From positions 62,001 through 126,000 of the forward strand of contig MU266328.1 in assembly GCA_021014945.1 (NCBI GenBank): a stretch of DNA of 64,000 bases, written 5' to 3'. Source of the stretch: Leucogyrophana mollusca (taxonomy: Eukaryota; Basidiomycota; Agaricomycetes; Boletales). The position numbers and the translations under genes are program-made. Below the pieces are notes generated by a model that had not been told where the DNA came from, searched no databases, and worked only from the letters and a program-made list of their open reading frames with translations. Positions 35,891 through 47,372 of the stretch are shown one piece after another. Position 1 is the stretch's first letter. Each line of letters begins with the position of its first letter.

Positions 35891-36247
35891 TATTATATCT
35901 GCAACTTAGTGCCGCCTTTGTCGCACCACTATCAGAATCGGATCCAGACATTGTTTTGCATGATGCGAATTACTGGATGAAAATATACGTAAGGGGGGAA
36001 GGTCAGGTCATGATAGGTCCTGGTACAATTGCAGCACCTAAGCTATCTCCCCAGGGTGGCAAGAAAGTTGATTGCGGCGTCTCATAAAGATCCGGACGCT
36101 GTAATATACTGACAAGAATACAATGGTGACCTAAAGTCTGATGATTGTGGTACAGAATGAAATGCAGGAGTCCGTGGTCAGTGGAGACGGGCACCAAATG
36201 GCAGAGCGTGAGGTCAAGAAGAATCGGCCGAAAAGATGCGAAAGGAA
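35891..36247. other. Intergenic region between IDI1 and REC8
   Basis: About 360 bases; nothing recognisable. Holds the IDI1 promoter and the REC8 3' end. Confidence 0.5.
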
Positions 36248-39200
36248 TTATTTGATACGGATACCAATCCTGCCGTATGGCTCTTCTTGTTGGAGGTGTA
36301 TAAGGTCCTTGGTACCGAGCACTAGGAGGGAGAGGTAAGAACACAGGGCGGATTCCGAAACGGGTCGTGCTGACAGACAGAGGAGAAGGTGGGATTCATG
36401 GGGAGAAAACATATGCGCACCTAAGCAATGGTACAATGCTGCAGACGCGACGTGAGCGGTGCTTGTTTCTTTGGGGGCTACGGCGTCAAAGCTGAGGAAG
36501 GGAGCTGATCCTGAGAGCGACCTGAACTGCATCTTCGCATATCTGAAAACAACGGGTTTAGCGGTTGGTGTGCCTGCGACCCGACAAAAGAGCAGACTCT
36601 AAGAAATTGAATGAGTTCCTCTCTAAGGTCACGAGGTTGAGGTCAGACTGCTGAGACTCTAGCTGTGAGTTGTACGGGGGAACTTTGGGAAAGGGTCAGT
36701 GCCTTCAATCACAACAATGTGAGCGGGCGCACCATCAAACACGAAGTCTTCTTCGTTGAGCTGGGATCCCTTTGCTACGGTGGGAGGTGAACCGCCGGGG
36801 AAACTTGCTTGACTTGGCGCGATAGAACTACCCCTTCGACTGAGAGAACTGCCCCTTACTCTGATCTCCGCGTGGTCAATATTTAGCTTATCGCTACTCT
36901 GACAACTAAAACCTGCGGCCTTCCCGGAAACGGAGGAACTGTTACCAGCATTGTCCCAGGGAAATAACGCGCTGGGCTGGGAACCTAGCGAGTTTTGTAA
37001 TGCGACATCGAACCCAAGGTTGTCTCCAAATGCTGAAGGTGCGCGAGATGTGCGACGGGCTTGACCAGGTTCCTAGATGAGGATGAGAAAATGGGCGGCA
37101 CATAAAGCAGTAATACATACTTCAGACGAGCGGAGGTTGTTTGATCCTGACGGCAGATCATCCCCTTGATTGTAGTTTCCTGACGACGGAACGTCAATGG
37201 CCGGTCTAGAATCAATCCAGAGCTAACTGGCGTGTACCTCCCATGTCGAAAGCCATGTCAATATCCATGCCCCCTCCCATGTCAATACCCATATCGACAT
37301 TCTGATCGGCGCCCCATCCTTCAAAGTTAACATTCTCTTGTGGGTGGATATCATACCCGCGGTCCTTCTCGCCCTCTGGGGTGATTTTCGTCTTGCGCCG
37401 TTTTGGTGGTGGAGAGTCGTCTTCGAGAATGGAGGTCAGCTTCACCACGAGCGCAAAGAGGAGAGCTTGGGGGCACACCAAGAGGATCGATGACAAGCAA
37501 ACCTGATCTGGCTTCTACCTGAGCTCTAAGATTGTCGAGCCAGAAGTCTACCAGTACTTTTGCTTGTACTGTGCGTCTCTTCAGTATTCAGGGCACCGAC
37601 CGATGTGAAGTCCGGGTCTCACCGCCGCCAGGAACGCCCCACAGCATATCGTCTATGATTTTTCCGTGGTCCTTTTCGTATCTTTTCAACGCGATTTCTC
37701 GTCTGATGATGTTTTGTTCTTCCAGATAGTGAATACGCGCAGCCTAAGCTCGGCGAACGGATCAACCACGCATGGAAATGAGTGCCTCTGCGCATTTACC
37801 TTTAGCTCTTCATCCGTCAACTCAGTCCTCGCATCGAGGAGTAGCCTCGTTCGTTTGTTCTTCTTTGACGCCGGGCCCCCTGCGTTGGGCTCTGCAGCTG
37901 GCACACAAGGTTCTTGAACGGGGTTGAAGTCCGACGAGGCTACGGGCGCAGGGCTAAGAGCTAAGATAGGGGACAGCTGAGAACCGCTCAGCGATGAAGG
38001 TGGCAGATTGTCTACACGGGATCATTAAGACAATGCTCGTAAAAATCAAAATGAATCTGGCCTGTAATCTGGGCAGCTTGAGAGCCCGGCTGAGGGGTGG
38101 CAGATGGCAATCTGGGAGCTTCGTCAAATTCTATAGGATTGTAGCCTCCAACATCAAACTCGAAGCCTGCGTTTCCAACGTCGTCTGCCCCGAAATTGAT
38201 TGGAGCGTCAACCTGCATGTCGTAACTGCGCGACGGTCAGGACTAGCCAGCTGATGCGCCTGCTGATTGCGTACCCATTGTTCCGCGGCTTCGCAGGGCT
38301 AGCACCCCATCCCTCTCCGAGCTCTCTGGCGAGCTCGTCGCCAATACCCTCGCCAAGGTCCAGGCCATCGAACACGCCGAAGAAGTTATCATCGAAGCCA
38401 AATCCTTCTACTTGGGAAGAAGACGGGTTATTGGCTCCTCCGCCACCAAAAGATGCGTCAAAAGAAGAGGCTAGAATATACTCATGGTTCTCATTCAGTG
38501 TATGGGTGTTCGCTCGGATGTTTTCGGCGGCAGGAGCTGATAGCTTTTGGCCCTTCGCTTTCTTTTTCTTACTCTTTGGGTCGTACTCGCCGTCAGAGTC
38601 GGCGATGTCCTTGTCTAGGAGGGCTCAGGTTTACTGAACAAGTGCGTGAGTGAGGGATTACCTCCGATGTTTAAATACTCGTCCCAATTCTGTCACGGAA
38701 TCAATACCCTACCAACAGATACAAAAAATGGCCACTCACCGCGACCATGTTATCGAAGTCTAGCGAAAAAGCAGCGTTAGGATCCGCGGCCAGCGTCACA
38801 GCAGAAGGTCTGATCGGGCGATTGGGTTGCTAGAAATTTGCGACAGAATGGAACTTACCTGACGCTCGGATGCGTCATCTGCAGCTGTGCATCAGCTGCA
38901 GCAATGGAACGAAGTTCTTGCACCACGCGTTTGAGCGAGTTCGAGCACGCTGTCACATCGGTCAGGAATATTTCCTGTTTAACTGTGCATGCATTCACTC
39001 AACACAGAGCCTCGCAGAGTTATGCATCCGCTGGCTCACCTTTGTATACCCTTTGCGTTCGTGCATAAGAGTAGCAGACCCTATTTGCATAATGGGAGCC
39101 CTTACCGTGCGGCCCCTACCATCAAGTTGCTGGATAGCCGGAGAGCGAGGGGTTCTGCAGGTGTGGCGATGAGGTCACAGAGTTGCGATATATCAGCCAT

Positions 39201-39384
39201 TATGACAGAGCGCTTTGGGAGCTTCCTGAAAGCGGATTTTGAACCGAGTGTAGCTGCGAGCCTTTCGATGAATGCAGATCACCGCGGGCGTATCAGCAGG
39301 AGTGCTAATTCTCATGTATAAACATTACCAGAGTAGCCCGAATCCACTGTCCCTCTTGGACAGCAGCTCGGGAGAGAAAAACAT
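36248..39384 (-). CDS. REC8: Meiotic cohesin kleisin REC8
   Basis: About fifteen small exons. A kleisin that closes the meiotic cohesin ring. The start MFFSPELLSKRDSGFGLLW is the N-terminal domain, then TLGSKSAFRKLPKRSV, ADISQLCDLIATPAEPLALR, LSSNLMVGAARVYKVKQEIF and LTDVTACSNSLKRVVQEL. The middle is variable (NWDEYLNIGDKDIADSDGEY; RLLLDARTELTDEELKAARI; HYLEEQNIIRREIALKRYEK). The C-terminal winged helix has FLSFDAVAPKETSTAHVASA, ALYHCL, VLGTKDLIHLQQEEPYGRIG. The N-terminus fits the Rec8 rather than the mitotic Rad21 pattern. An 11-nt exon supplies VYK. One join (after AAQIT) seems to need a GC donor. Middle exon edges are approximate. Confidence 0.87.
39040..39050 (-). other. 11-nt micro-exon of REC8
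   Basis: Minus-strand GGTATACAAAG sits between an acceptor ending CGCAAAG and a donor GTGAGC. Joined to GCACG upstream and TTAAACAG downstream it reads ARVYKVKQ, the expected kleisin sequence. Confidence 0.75.
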
Positions 39385-39689
39385 GTCGGAAATCTGTGAT
39401 GATTGTTCAAGCTTCAAGGATGAATAGGAATACTGGAGAAAAACGTTCATGGCACTGAAGAAACTGCAGTGCTCGGATAACTTACGGGGAGATAACTACT
39501 GCGGAGGGGGCAGCAGCAGAGCACGATAGAGGTGTACAGTGGTATAAAGCGACAGAAAAAGCAGAGCACAAGGGGAAGCTAAGAAGGAAGACGCGTCCAT
39601 TGCAGGGGTCCAGTGTGATGCGCGGAGTTTCAATGCAGCCACAGACGCGTTGGGGGGGCCAAACCAGAGAAAGCAGGTCAGGGTTCGCT
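39385..39689. other. REC8 promoter region
   Basis: About 300 bases between the REC8 ATG and the stop of the GRAMD4-like gene. Carries ACGCGT at 39591-39596 and 39645-39650; otherwise unremarkable. Confidence 0.5.
39591..39650. promoter_or_regulatory. Two MCB-type ACGCGT sites upstream of REC8
   Basis: ACGCGT occurs at 39591-39596 and 39645-39650, 207 and 261 bases upstream of the REC8 ATG. Fission yeast rec8 is controlled by MBF, so paired MCB sites here are suggestive. Confidence 0.45.
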
Positions 39690-41933
39690 TCATACTCTCT
39701 TCCAGCGCCGTCCATCCGGGCCAATCAGGCGTGCAAAAAGCTCATCGCGGCTTCCAACCCAGTGGAACTTCTCTTCTTTCTCCTTGCCACCCGGTTCGTC
39801 TGTCGGAATCCACGTCAAAGACAACCCTTTCATCAGACCTGTCTTTTTGACTCCACAGAGCTGGTTGTAGGGGATGGTGAGTTTCGCTTGGGAGGAAACG
39901 AGAGAGGTGAAGTAGAATGTCGTTGGGGTGAGCGTGATTAGCCCTGGCGCTGTAGCGTGATGGGCTGGGAACGCTGTGGGATGGAACGTAAACACTAGTG
40001 AAGGGACATGAGTGGGGAACATACTATGGGTCTCTACAGACTCCAGGGGAAGACTCGAGCCGGAGCTAGATGGAGAGAGATATGGCCCACGAGAGGACCG
40101 CATTCTCGGATCAGGTAGCTGTCCATATTGTCATAAACTTAGAATCAAGAACGATTTGGTGCATTTGAGCAATCATACCTGCCCAGTAGTGAGTACTCGT
40201 TTTCCGTCTTCGATCCAGGACTTTCCCAAGGCTACTCTTCCTCCCCATTTCTTCCAATCCACCCCGCTGCTCCCACCAGCAGTGCTCGATGGCGGGTCCT
40301 CTTGTGTCACAGAGAAAGAAGTGGTGCTTAAATTAGCAACGCTCTGTGGGTTGCTCTGGCTGCGGTCTCTCGAGTGTTGCGCTGCTGATGGCAGAACATC
40401 CAAGCCGTTCGCTACTCTTTGAGAGATAAGCTCCATGGCGTAGTCGGCGTCTGTTGGCGCGTCAGCGAAGGCGGGAGGAAGCCTGGGCACGAACAAATCA
40501 GATAGAGTCATAGGTGTCATGAACAGGGAAGTGGGGTTCTAACCGTGCGCGATCGGAAGGAGAAAGCGCTGCGATCACAGGCGTTACATGCCAAAAAAGA
40601 GCTCCCCCAACAAAATACACAAGTTTGGCAAGGTAGTGAGCGGGAAGGATGAGGACGAGGATCGTCAAGAAAGCCATTGCCTGCGACACAAATAAGCACA
40701 TGAGGGCAAATAAAACTAAGAAGCAACCTGCCGCAGCGTAAATTCGCGAAGAAGCTGGCCTCCGCCAAATGAATATACTAAGGATGACATTATCATCTTC
40801 ACCCTTGCATGAAAAATAGCAGCAACATACTTTTTGACCCTCTCGTGAAGATCGGCGAGTTCATTGAGGATGTGCAATAAATCACGTTTAATATCCTGTT
40901 CTTCCTTGCTGACCCCTACCTCGTCCAGAACAGTTGTTTCTTCTTGCCCTGCCCCTTGTGTGATGTCAACGGCCGAGGCGGTCGGAGAGACAACGCCTTT
41001 CTCCACAGCTTTGGACTTTGCTAGAGATTTTGCTTTATTCTTTGTACTTGTCTTATAGACTTTGAAGAGACGCCAAAGCTCTTGCACCCCTAGCGATGAG
41101 GCAGAAAGGCGCTCCTGTACTTCTTCGCCAAATTCCTTTGCTTGAGCGACGTCCAGACGCCGTTTTTGAAGCTCTGCCAGGGTAGGGTAGGTATAAAGAC
41201 GTCGGCAAATAAGAGAAAGAAATATGCGGAAGAGAAGGGCCGGAAGAAGGAGATCATGGTACCATAGAATCCAGAAGACCTGCGGAAGGAACAGGGATAG
41301 TGAAATAAAGGACATAGATCATGCACTGGGGTACGTACTGCACAATAGAGGGAACTCTGTTGCTGATCTTTCCACAGTGCCAGATGCGCGATATGAACGA
41401 AGAATTGCTTGTATGGGGGGACAACTGCGAGGTATAATCTTTGGCTGGTGAGCCGGAGACGTTTGATGGTGAAGGGGGGTGCGGGAAGGGACGCGGGAGG
41501 GATGTAAGGCAAGAGATATCGCTAGATGATGATAAGGGAGGTGTTTGGATGTGATCCAGTGTTGCTCACATATGCAATCTTTTCTGAGATGGACCTGGTT
41601 TTGTCAGAAGGACGGCGAGGCAAGGGTGGAGGTGTGGGACCACGCGGTTGGTTCAGTCTGTACTCAGCGCCGTCATGGTCGACATTGGCCGATGCGGCTG
41701 GCATTCTGAATTCTGTTACATACTGAGAAAGTGTTATTCTGTATTCTACCAAAGAGACTACTGGCGCTGACATTGGAGAAGAGATGAAGGAAGCGGTCAA
41801 GCTCCTCGTCGTCGTACATTTGACGAAGTTCAGCCTCTGTGGCGGGGTCAGCGCGGGGTAGCACATCCTGAGGGCCATCTGAGTCGTCGTCGGCTGCTTG
41901 TGAACCGTGGAACTGGGACTGGGTATCCGACAT
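39690..41933 (-). CDS. GRAMD4-like membrane protein
   Basis: Seven exons, about 640 residues. The N-terminus is acidic (DDEELDRFLHLFSNYVTEFR), then LRLTSQRLYLAVVPPYKQFF, a hydrophobic stretch (VFWILWYHDLLLPALLFRIF), a coiled coil (VSKEEQDIKRDLLHILNELA) and NIFIWRRPASSRIYAAG. Two close membrane segments follow (CFLVLFALMCLFVSQAMAFL, TILVLILPAHYLAKLVYFVG), then ALFWHVTPVIAAL. The C-terminal GRAM domain reads FTFHPTAFPAHHATAPGLIT, LTPTTFYFTSL, YNQLCGVKKTGLMKGLSLTW. The exon over 40700-40770 must be read through without splicing to stay in frame. The layout fits GRAMD4-type ER/endosomal membrane proteins; function in fungi is not known to me. Confidence 0.8.
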
Positions 41934-42003
41934 GGCTGCGTTGTGTGAGGTGGAGACGGTGGCTCACTCACTCATAATGAGCACAGCCACCGTGAAAATC
42001 TGT

Positions 42004-42009
42004 CACGTG
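42004..42009. promoter_or_regulatory. CACGTG in the GRAMD4-like/INCENP divergent promoter
   Basis: TCACGTGA at 42003-42010 sits almost midway in the 148-bp divergent promoter, 73 bases upstream of the INCENP ATG. Confidence 0.4.
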
Positions 42010-42081
42010 ATGCGCGCGTCGTGGTTTTGTTGAACTGCAACACTCACCAACCATCGCACCCGGTCCCGGTCTCCCTCAAGC

Positions 42082-45000
42082 ATGGCCTCCAACGAGAGCG
42101 GAATAGTGGCATGGATGTCCTCAATTAGAGCATCCATGACAAACGACCCTTGTCGCCAGTTATTCGAAGATCAGATCCAAAATCACGGTTTTATATTCCT
42201 TGACGACTACCTCGACAACATCCTCACTGGCCCAACTCAAGGGTTAGCTCGCTTCTCGCTTCCTCCATCCGCTGCCCTGACTCTGACAAAATTATCTCTA
42301 GTCCTATCATAGAGCTCGTGAAAACCCCAGGTCGCAAAAAAACCGCTCCTCGGAGAACCAGAGCTGCCACAACCGCCGCTGCGAAGGCGAAGAATGTCAT
42401 ATCACTGTCTCTGGAGGTTGGGATTCTCCACTATCTTCTGTGACAACCGAAGCTTAGACTCGATGCAGGAAGACGGAGGCTCCAAGGAAAACTTCCCGCC
42501 TGTCAATAGTTTCCATAAAGCTCTCCTCCAGGCAAAACAGAACGAGCATTGTGAAGACGCCCTGCAACACCGCACTGAGGGACAAGCAGTGAATTCCCAA
42601 GCTAAACAGTCTGCAAAATTGGGCAAGCACGACAAGCCAAAATCTGTGACGATTGCTGACACTTCCGACGTTGATGTCTCAATCCAGTCAAATATTCCAG
42701 AGCTAATGGTTTCATCTCCATCTCGACCCGAGATAGTCTCACATGCGGGATTCTACGAGCAGCCAGGTGTACCTTCCCAGTCTGAAGCCCTAGATGTTCC
42801 GTTCCAAGAGCACGGCAATGAATTATCTGTCATTGCGGAGGGGGACGAATCGCCCGAGCGCAGCCGTAATATTGTCCGACAGCAGTCACCCACCCTGGAG
42901 CGGGAGGATTATCAAGCCCCGCTTGGCCTGGACCTTCCGTCTCAAGAAGACGATCAAGGTGTCCGTCAACTATCTGCGCCAGCTAGCGTTCCCGAGGACG
43001 ATGAGCCAGTCGCAGAGGTTGCAAACATCACAGCATCCTCGTCCAGTAACATATTCCAGTCGGTCTCTCTCGACTCTCCAGAGCCTTCACGTCCGGTTCC
43101 CGTGAACACCGAACATCATACCGCACCCCTCGCAAGTATACCCACCTCCCCCAAAGTCACCGACAGGGACGCCCTCACCGCACCTTTACCAACTATCCCA
43201 CCGTCGCATCCTGCTCCTGTTATGACTACGATGATTGTTCCTATTCATGATTCCCCTCCCCGTACACTTGCGCACAAGAGCAGTGTGCCTCAGTTCCCAA
43301 GCCTTCCCGTGCCTTCTCCCCTGCGCAAGTCTATGAGGGTTGCTCGCGAACCATCGATGGGCACGGGCGTCCTTCCCGCTGCTTCTGCTCCTGCTCCTGC
43401 GGCGCTAGGGAAACGAACATCGTGGCTCATGAAAGCCAGAGAGGTCAAGGCCATGGAAGTCACTTCGGGTAGGTCGAGTACCCTTGGAGCTATACCAACT
43501 GGGCTTGCCGGAACCAGTGCTATGGTAGGCGTTCCTGGCCTGTCTAACGGTATCAAACGGAAGAGCGGAGAGATGCTTGGAACTGGCACGTCGAACATGG
43601 ACAAGAACGATGATGAACGCAAGGCAAAGTCGGCAAAGACCAGCGTATCCGATGCGCATCCTACGAAGAACAAACCGCAGGGAGACCTGGCACCCGCCCA
43701 GGTCGACAAGGGGGACACTGCTACCTCAGTATTTCCTGCTGTTCGCTCAGAGCCAGCTCCTGTTGACAGTGAAGATCATTTGGAACCTCTCAATGACGAC
43801 AGCGACGAGGGTCTCATGGGCCGCTTCAAGCGCACTGTTGAAGGTCTTGGCGCCCGCGCGGGAAAGAGTATGGGCAAATCTCTGGGTGGTGGTGTTGCCG
43901 CTGCCGCTGCGCTGGCAGAGGCAAGAGCAGCCGCAGAAGCCAGAGTCGCGGAGAGGAACAAGCCAAAAGATCAAACACCCGAACCGTCGCCTCCTTCGCC
44001 ACCACCGAACCTTGTTCTCGTCAATGCTCCCCAGGACAATGCGAAGGCGGAGACTCCGTTAGAACCTGCCTCACGTCCATCAAGGGAATCAGAACGCAGA
44101 CTCAGCCTATCCGATCTGGTATTGGGCAGCGAAAATCGGAAACAGCAAACACTCCAGGATCCGAGCAAAGGGCGCACTTCCGAAGAGTCTGCGACAGCCC
44201 GCCACGTTGCGGACGAAAGCACCTCCACCACGCCGCCCAACTCTCCTCCTTCAACACGCAACTCGAGTTTCGTTCTCCCTTCGGGTCCAGTATTCAACAA
44301 GAAGCCTCCACCACCTCCTGTTTTCATGCCTCCTGCACAAAAACAAGCTCCGCTTACCAAGGCAACCTCGAAAGATTTTTCATTCAATCTTCCCGTCTCT
44401 ACAGCGTTTTCCTTGCCTGCTCCCATGTCGCTAGGTGTACCTGCTCGTCTCGGCTCACCTTCGTCGACTTTGCGTCCGCAAACTAAGATTCAGCCGCTTT
44501 CGAACCAGTCATCGCAGGCGAGCGTTTTCTCAGATGCCGTGTTTGATAGAGTAAGCGATACACCAGCTTGGATGCCCTCTACGCAAGAAACGGAGTATTC
44601 CTCCGCGGTCGACTCACAACCACAAGCCGCGCCTGCCGGGAAGGTCATCGATATTGATGACGACGATAGCTGGCCACTGGAGGAGAAACTGGCAGCGGCC
44701 AACCAAGGGTGGACACCGTTCAACTTCAATGCTGCCAAAGAGGACAGTATGACCTGGAGTACGCTGCCAACGGAGAGTCAGAGAGGAGACACAGGTCCAA
44801 GGAGGAGCGACAGCGAGGGACGCTTGGAAAAGCAGACTGACCACAGTGACTCAGTGGCTCCGAATCTTCCTGGCACATTTCAGATGGACGTCGATCACCC
44901 TCAGAAGACCGATGCAGATGCTTTCTCTGACGCTGAAGATGAGTCGGTTATGGACACGAGTGACCTTGATGAGATGGCGTTGGAGCCTGGGCAGTCCACC

Positions 45001-46235
45001 GTCAATCTTGTCGATGTAAGTTGTTGCACATTTGATTCTGTCTTTCTTATTTATCTACGTGGTTTAGAAATCTGGCATCCCGAGGAGTCAGAGCCAACTT
45101 TCGATGGCTTCCACTGCTTCTTCTTCGCAGTCTCAGGCTGGCTTCTTCAGTCAAGCATCGAAGTTGGTCAACACGATGTTAGGAGGGAGCAAGAAAGGGA
45201 AGCCTGAAGTCAAGAGCCTCCAGCTTGCAGCTGCCGCCGCTAAGAAGGTTGGTGATTATACCAGATTTAACGTTCGAGTGCTAATTCAAATATTCTTTCC
45301 CGCAGCAACAAGAGGAGATGGACAAGAAAGCTACACGTCTGAAGGAGATGGAGAACAGACGGCAACTTGTGATCCAACGGAAAGCTGACGAGGAGAAGAC
45401 ACGTTTGTTGGAAGAAGAGAAGAAGCTCAAGGAGGAAGGCGAGAGGCGGAAGAGGGAGCGAGAAGAGCATACGGACAAACGTCCTCTCAAGGCGACCACT
45501 TCCAAGAAGCCAGAGGATGATACGACGAAGAAGCGGAAGATTGTAGTAGAAACCGAGAAGAAGGAAGTAAAGAAACCACCCTCCAAAGACAAGAAGGACA
45601 CGCTGCCCGCCTCCAAGCTCGCAAAGTCAAGCCTGGCAACTCCAGCAACCAAGATGACTGCAGTGCCCAAGTCCGTCAAGCAGCCGCCTCCCACAGCCGC
45701 ACTCGCCTCCTCGGCCACGTACAACGCTTCGCAGAATATCCCAGCTGGGTCTTCATCTAGAACAGATGTCAAAGTCACCAAGATCGCCTCGTCTATCAAG
45801 GGCAAGGGCAAAGCGAAATCGCCAGAAGAAGATATGTCCGACAAGCTCCCCTCTCAAGTCCTTCAAACACAAATGGCAGCCCGGGCAAAGGCTCAGATGC
45901 AGGCTGCCAAGCAATCTGACGTAGTCCCCAGCGAGAGCATCGAACTCCCCGATATCAACAGCGAGTACTCGGATTCTGAGGATGAAGACCGTGTTCGGAC
46001 CTTCGACCCTCCCGATTGGGCACAATCACCAGAGCTTCGACAAGCATTGCAAATGCAAAGTACCGTCAACCCTGATGATATCTTTGGGGCCATTCGACCA
46101 CTGCGCATGGAAGAGATGTTCCGGACGCGGCAGAGCCGGTTTAGGGCAAGGACTAGTTCTGCGAACTGGTCCGGGACGGACAGACTTACGATTGAAGAAG
46201 AACGAGAATATGTGCGGAGGATGGGCTTTCAATAG
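42082..46235 (+). CDS. SLI15: Inner centromere protein (INCENP/Sli15)
   Basis: Five exons, about 1300 residues. Scaffold of the chromosomal passenger complex; activates Aurora kinase. The N-terminus (WMSSIRASMTNDPCRQLFED, HGFIFLDDYLDNIL) is the centromere/Survivin-binding part. A second intron joins AKNVISL to LDSMQEDGGSKENFPPVN when spliced at CT/GTCTCTG...CGAAG. A very long disordered exon follows, rich in S/T-P sites. A single alpha-helix segment is seen at 45318 on (DKKATRLKEMENRRQLVIQR, KKLKEEGERRKREREEHTDK). The C-terminal IN-box has DINSEYSDSEDEDRVRTFDP, PDWAQSPELRQALQMQSTVN and DDIFGAIRPLRMEEMFRT, with SSANWSG as the TSS-like activation end. Confidence 0.92.
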
Positions 46236-46362
46236 ACCATCTTGCATTGGATAGCATACATCTTACACTGTAATTATACATGTACATTTCATTCATTTAT
46301 TCAACATTGATTGGAGCACGCCTCGTAACTATGACGTGGTCCGAGTGTACCCTCTTTCCTAA

Positions 46363-47078
46363 TCATGCTGTTTTGCAAGCCCGTTTGTGGCGACGCCAGT
46401 CTGATTGCTGTAGGTATGGAAGTGGTGAGCTTGGTTCACGCAAAGACCCCATGATAACCTCTCGCACCTGACATGCCTTACCGCAGTAAAAGATGCTCTA
46501 TGGGCGAAGTTAATACCATCGCGTTTAGCGGGTAAGAAAGACTCACCTTACACCCGGAGCATGCAGACAGTTTTTCCAACGGGAAAGTTTGTCCTGGGCA
46601 CTGGCTCAGATGATTCAGTGCAAGTTTCGTAGACGGGACATAGGAAGCGCACAGTGTAATTTCCGCAGGCAATATCAGCTGTGCCGTTCGATAGCCTGGT
46701 CTTTTTTGCTTGTCGCAGGTCCCCCTTTGCTTCATACACCTGGGCGAGAAGCTCGATTGACACTGCAGCATCAAACACAGGCCCGGCGTGCATGCGGACC
46801 GCAATGGCCCGCCGAAGGAAGGATTCTGCATCATCAAGCCGGCTCATATTGAGATATAAGTCCCCGAGGGCATTGGTTGTGAGAGCAGTTTCTATGTGCT
46901 CCCGGCCCAAATGATGCTCTTTGAGCCGGAGAGCCTTGAGGTAGAGGGTTTCCGCACCGGCAAAGTCGCGCTGCCGGGTGAGCGAAAGAGCCCTTTGGTT
47001 GAGAGCGGCTGCCTCCTGAATGGCAGCAGCGGTAGATCCACTGACCACGGAGGCGGTTATGTTCATAGGTCGATTCAT
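46363..47078 (-). CDS. TPR protein with C-terminal MYND zinc finger
   Basis: Four exons. The N-terminal part has tetratricopeptide-type repeats (AAALNQRALSLTRQRDFAGA, LYLKALRLKEHHLGREHIET, ALGDLYLNMSRLDDAESFLR, VSIELLAQVYEAKGDLRQAK). Splicing after ACGNYT (donor GTGCGC, acceptor GAGCCAG) and two further short introns yields a MYND finger: CGNYTCPGQTFPLEKL, SACSGCKSIFYCGKACQ, QSDWRRHKRACKTA. All the expected Cys and His ligands are present. MYND fingers bind proline-rich peptides; the partner is unknown. The ATG at 47078 (MNRPMNITASVVSG) is the first in frame. A 30-nt exon encodes SIFYCGKACQ. Confidence 0.8.
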
Positions 47079-47146
47079 TAGGCTGTTACTCAGTACTGTC
47101 AATCGCAAGTTGGGACGAGATACCAGGCGCCCACCAGCGGCAAGGG

Positions 47147-47162
47147 TCACGTGATGCACGTG
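47147..47162. promoter_or_regulatory. Paired CACGTG sites in the MYND/DCP2 divergent promoter
   Basis: Two CACGTG palindromes at 47148-47153 and 47157-47162, nine bases apart start to start, about one helical turn. They lie 70-85 bases upstream of the MYND gene ATG and about 210 upstream of DCP2. Confidence 0.45.
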
Positions 47163-47372
47163 ATCCTGAAGACAACTCCAGGGCCGGCATAAATTGTATT
47201 TGGCAACATATTACCACGCCGTCATTGTACTCCGGTGAACCAGTTCGGCCAGGTGGACTCCATATATCATACAACCAAAGCGTACTCAAAGTCTTGTTCA
47301 TAGAAAGATCGTCCATTATTCTGGCATCCTGACTCTCCTTCTTCTTTTCTTTCTCCGTCACCATCCTTCAAT

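Noticed and set aside
36003..36344. 113-codon minus-strand ORF overlapping the REC8 3' end
   Set aside because: No motif, overlaps the REC8 terminal exon in another frame; chance ORF.
39600..40422. Plus-strand ORFs opposite the GRAM domain
   Set aside because: The minus strand has a clear GRAM domain; the plus frames have no family features.
42794..44434. Several ORFs of 80-160 codons on both strands inside the long INCENP exon
   Set aside because: They mirror a low-complexity coding exon; the INCENP frame is open for over 2.7 kb and ends in a clear IN-box.
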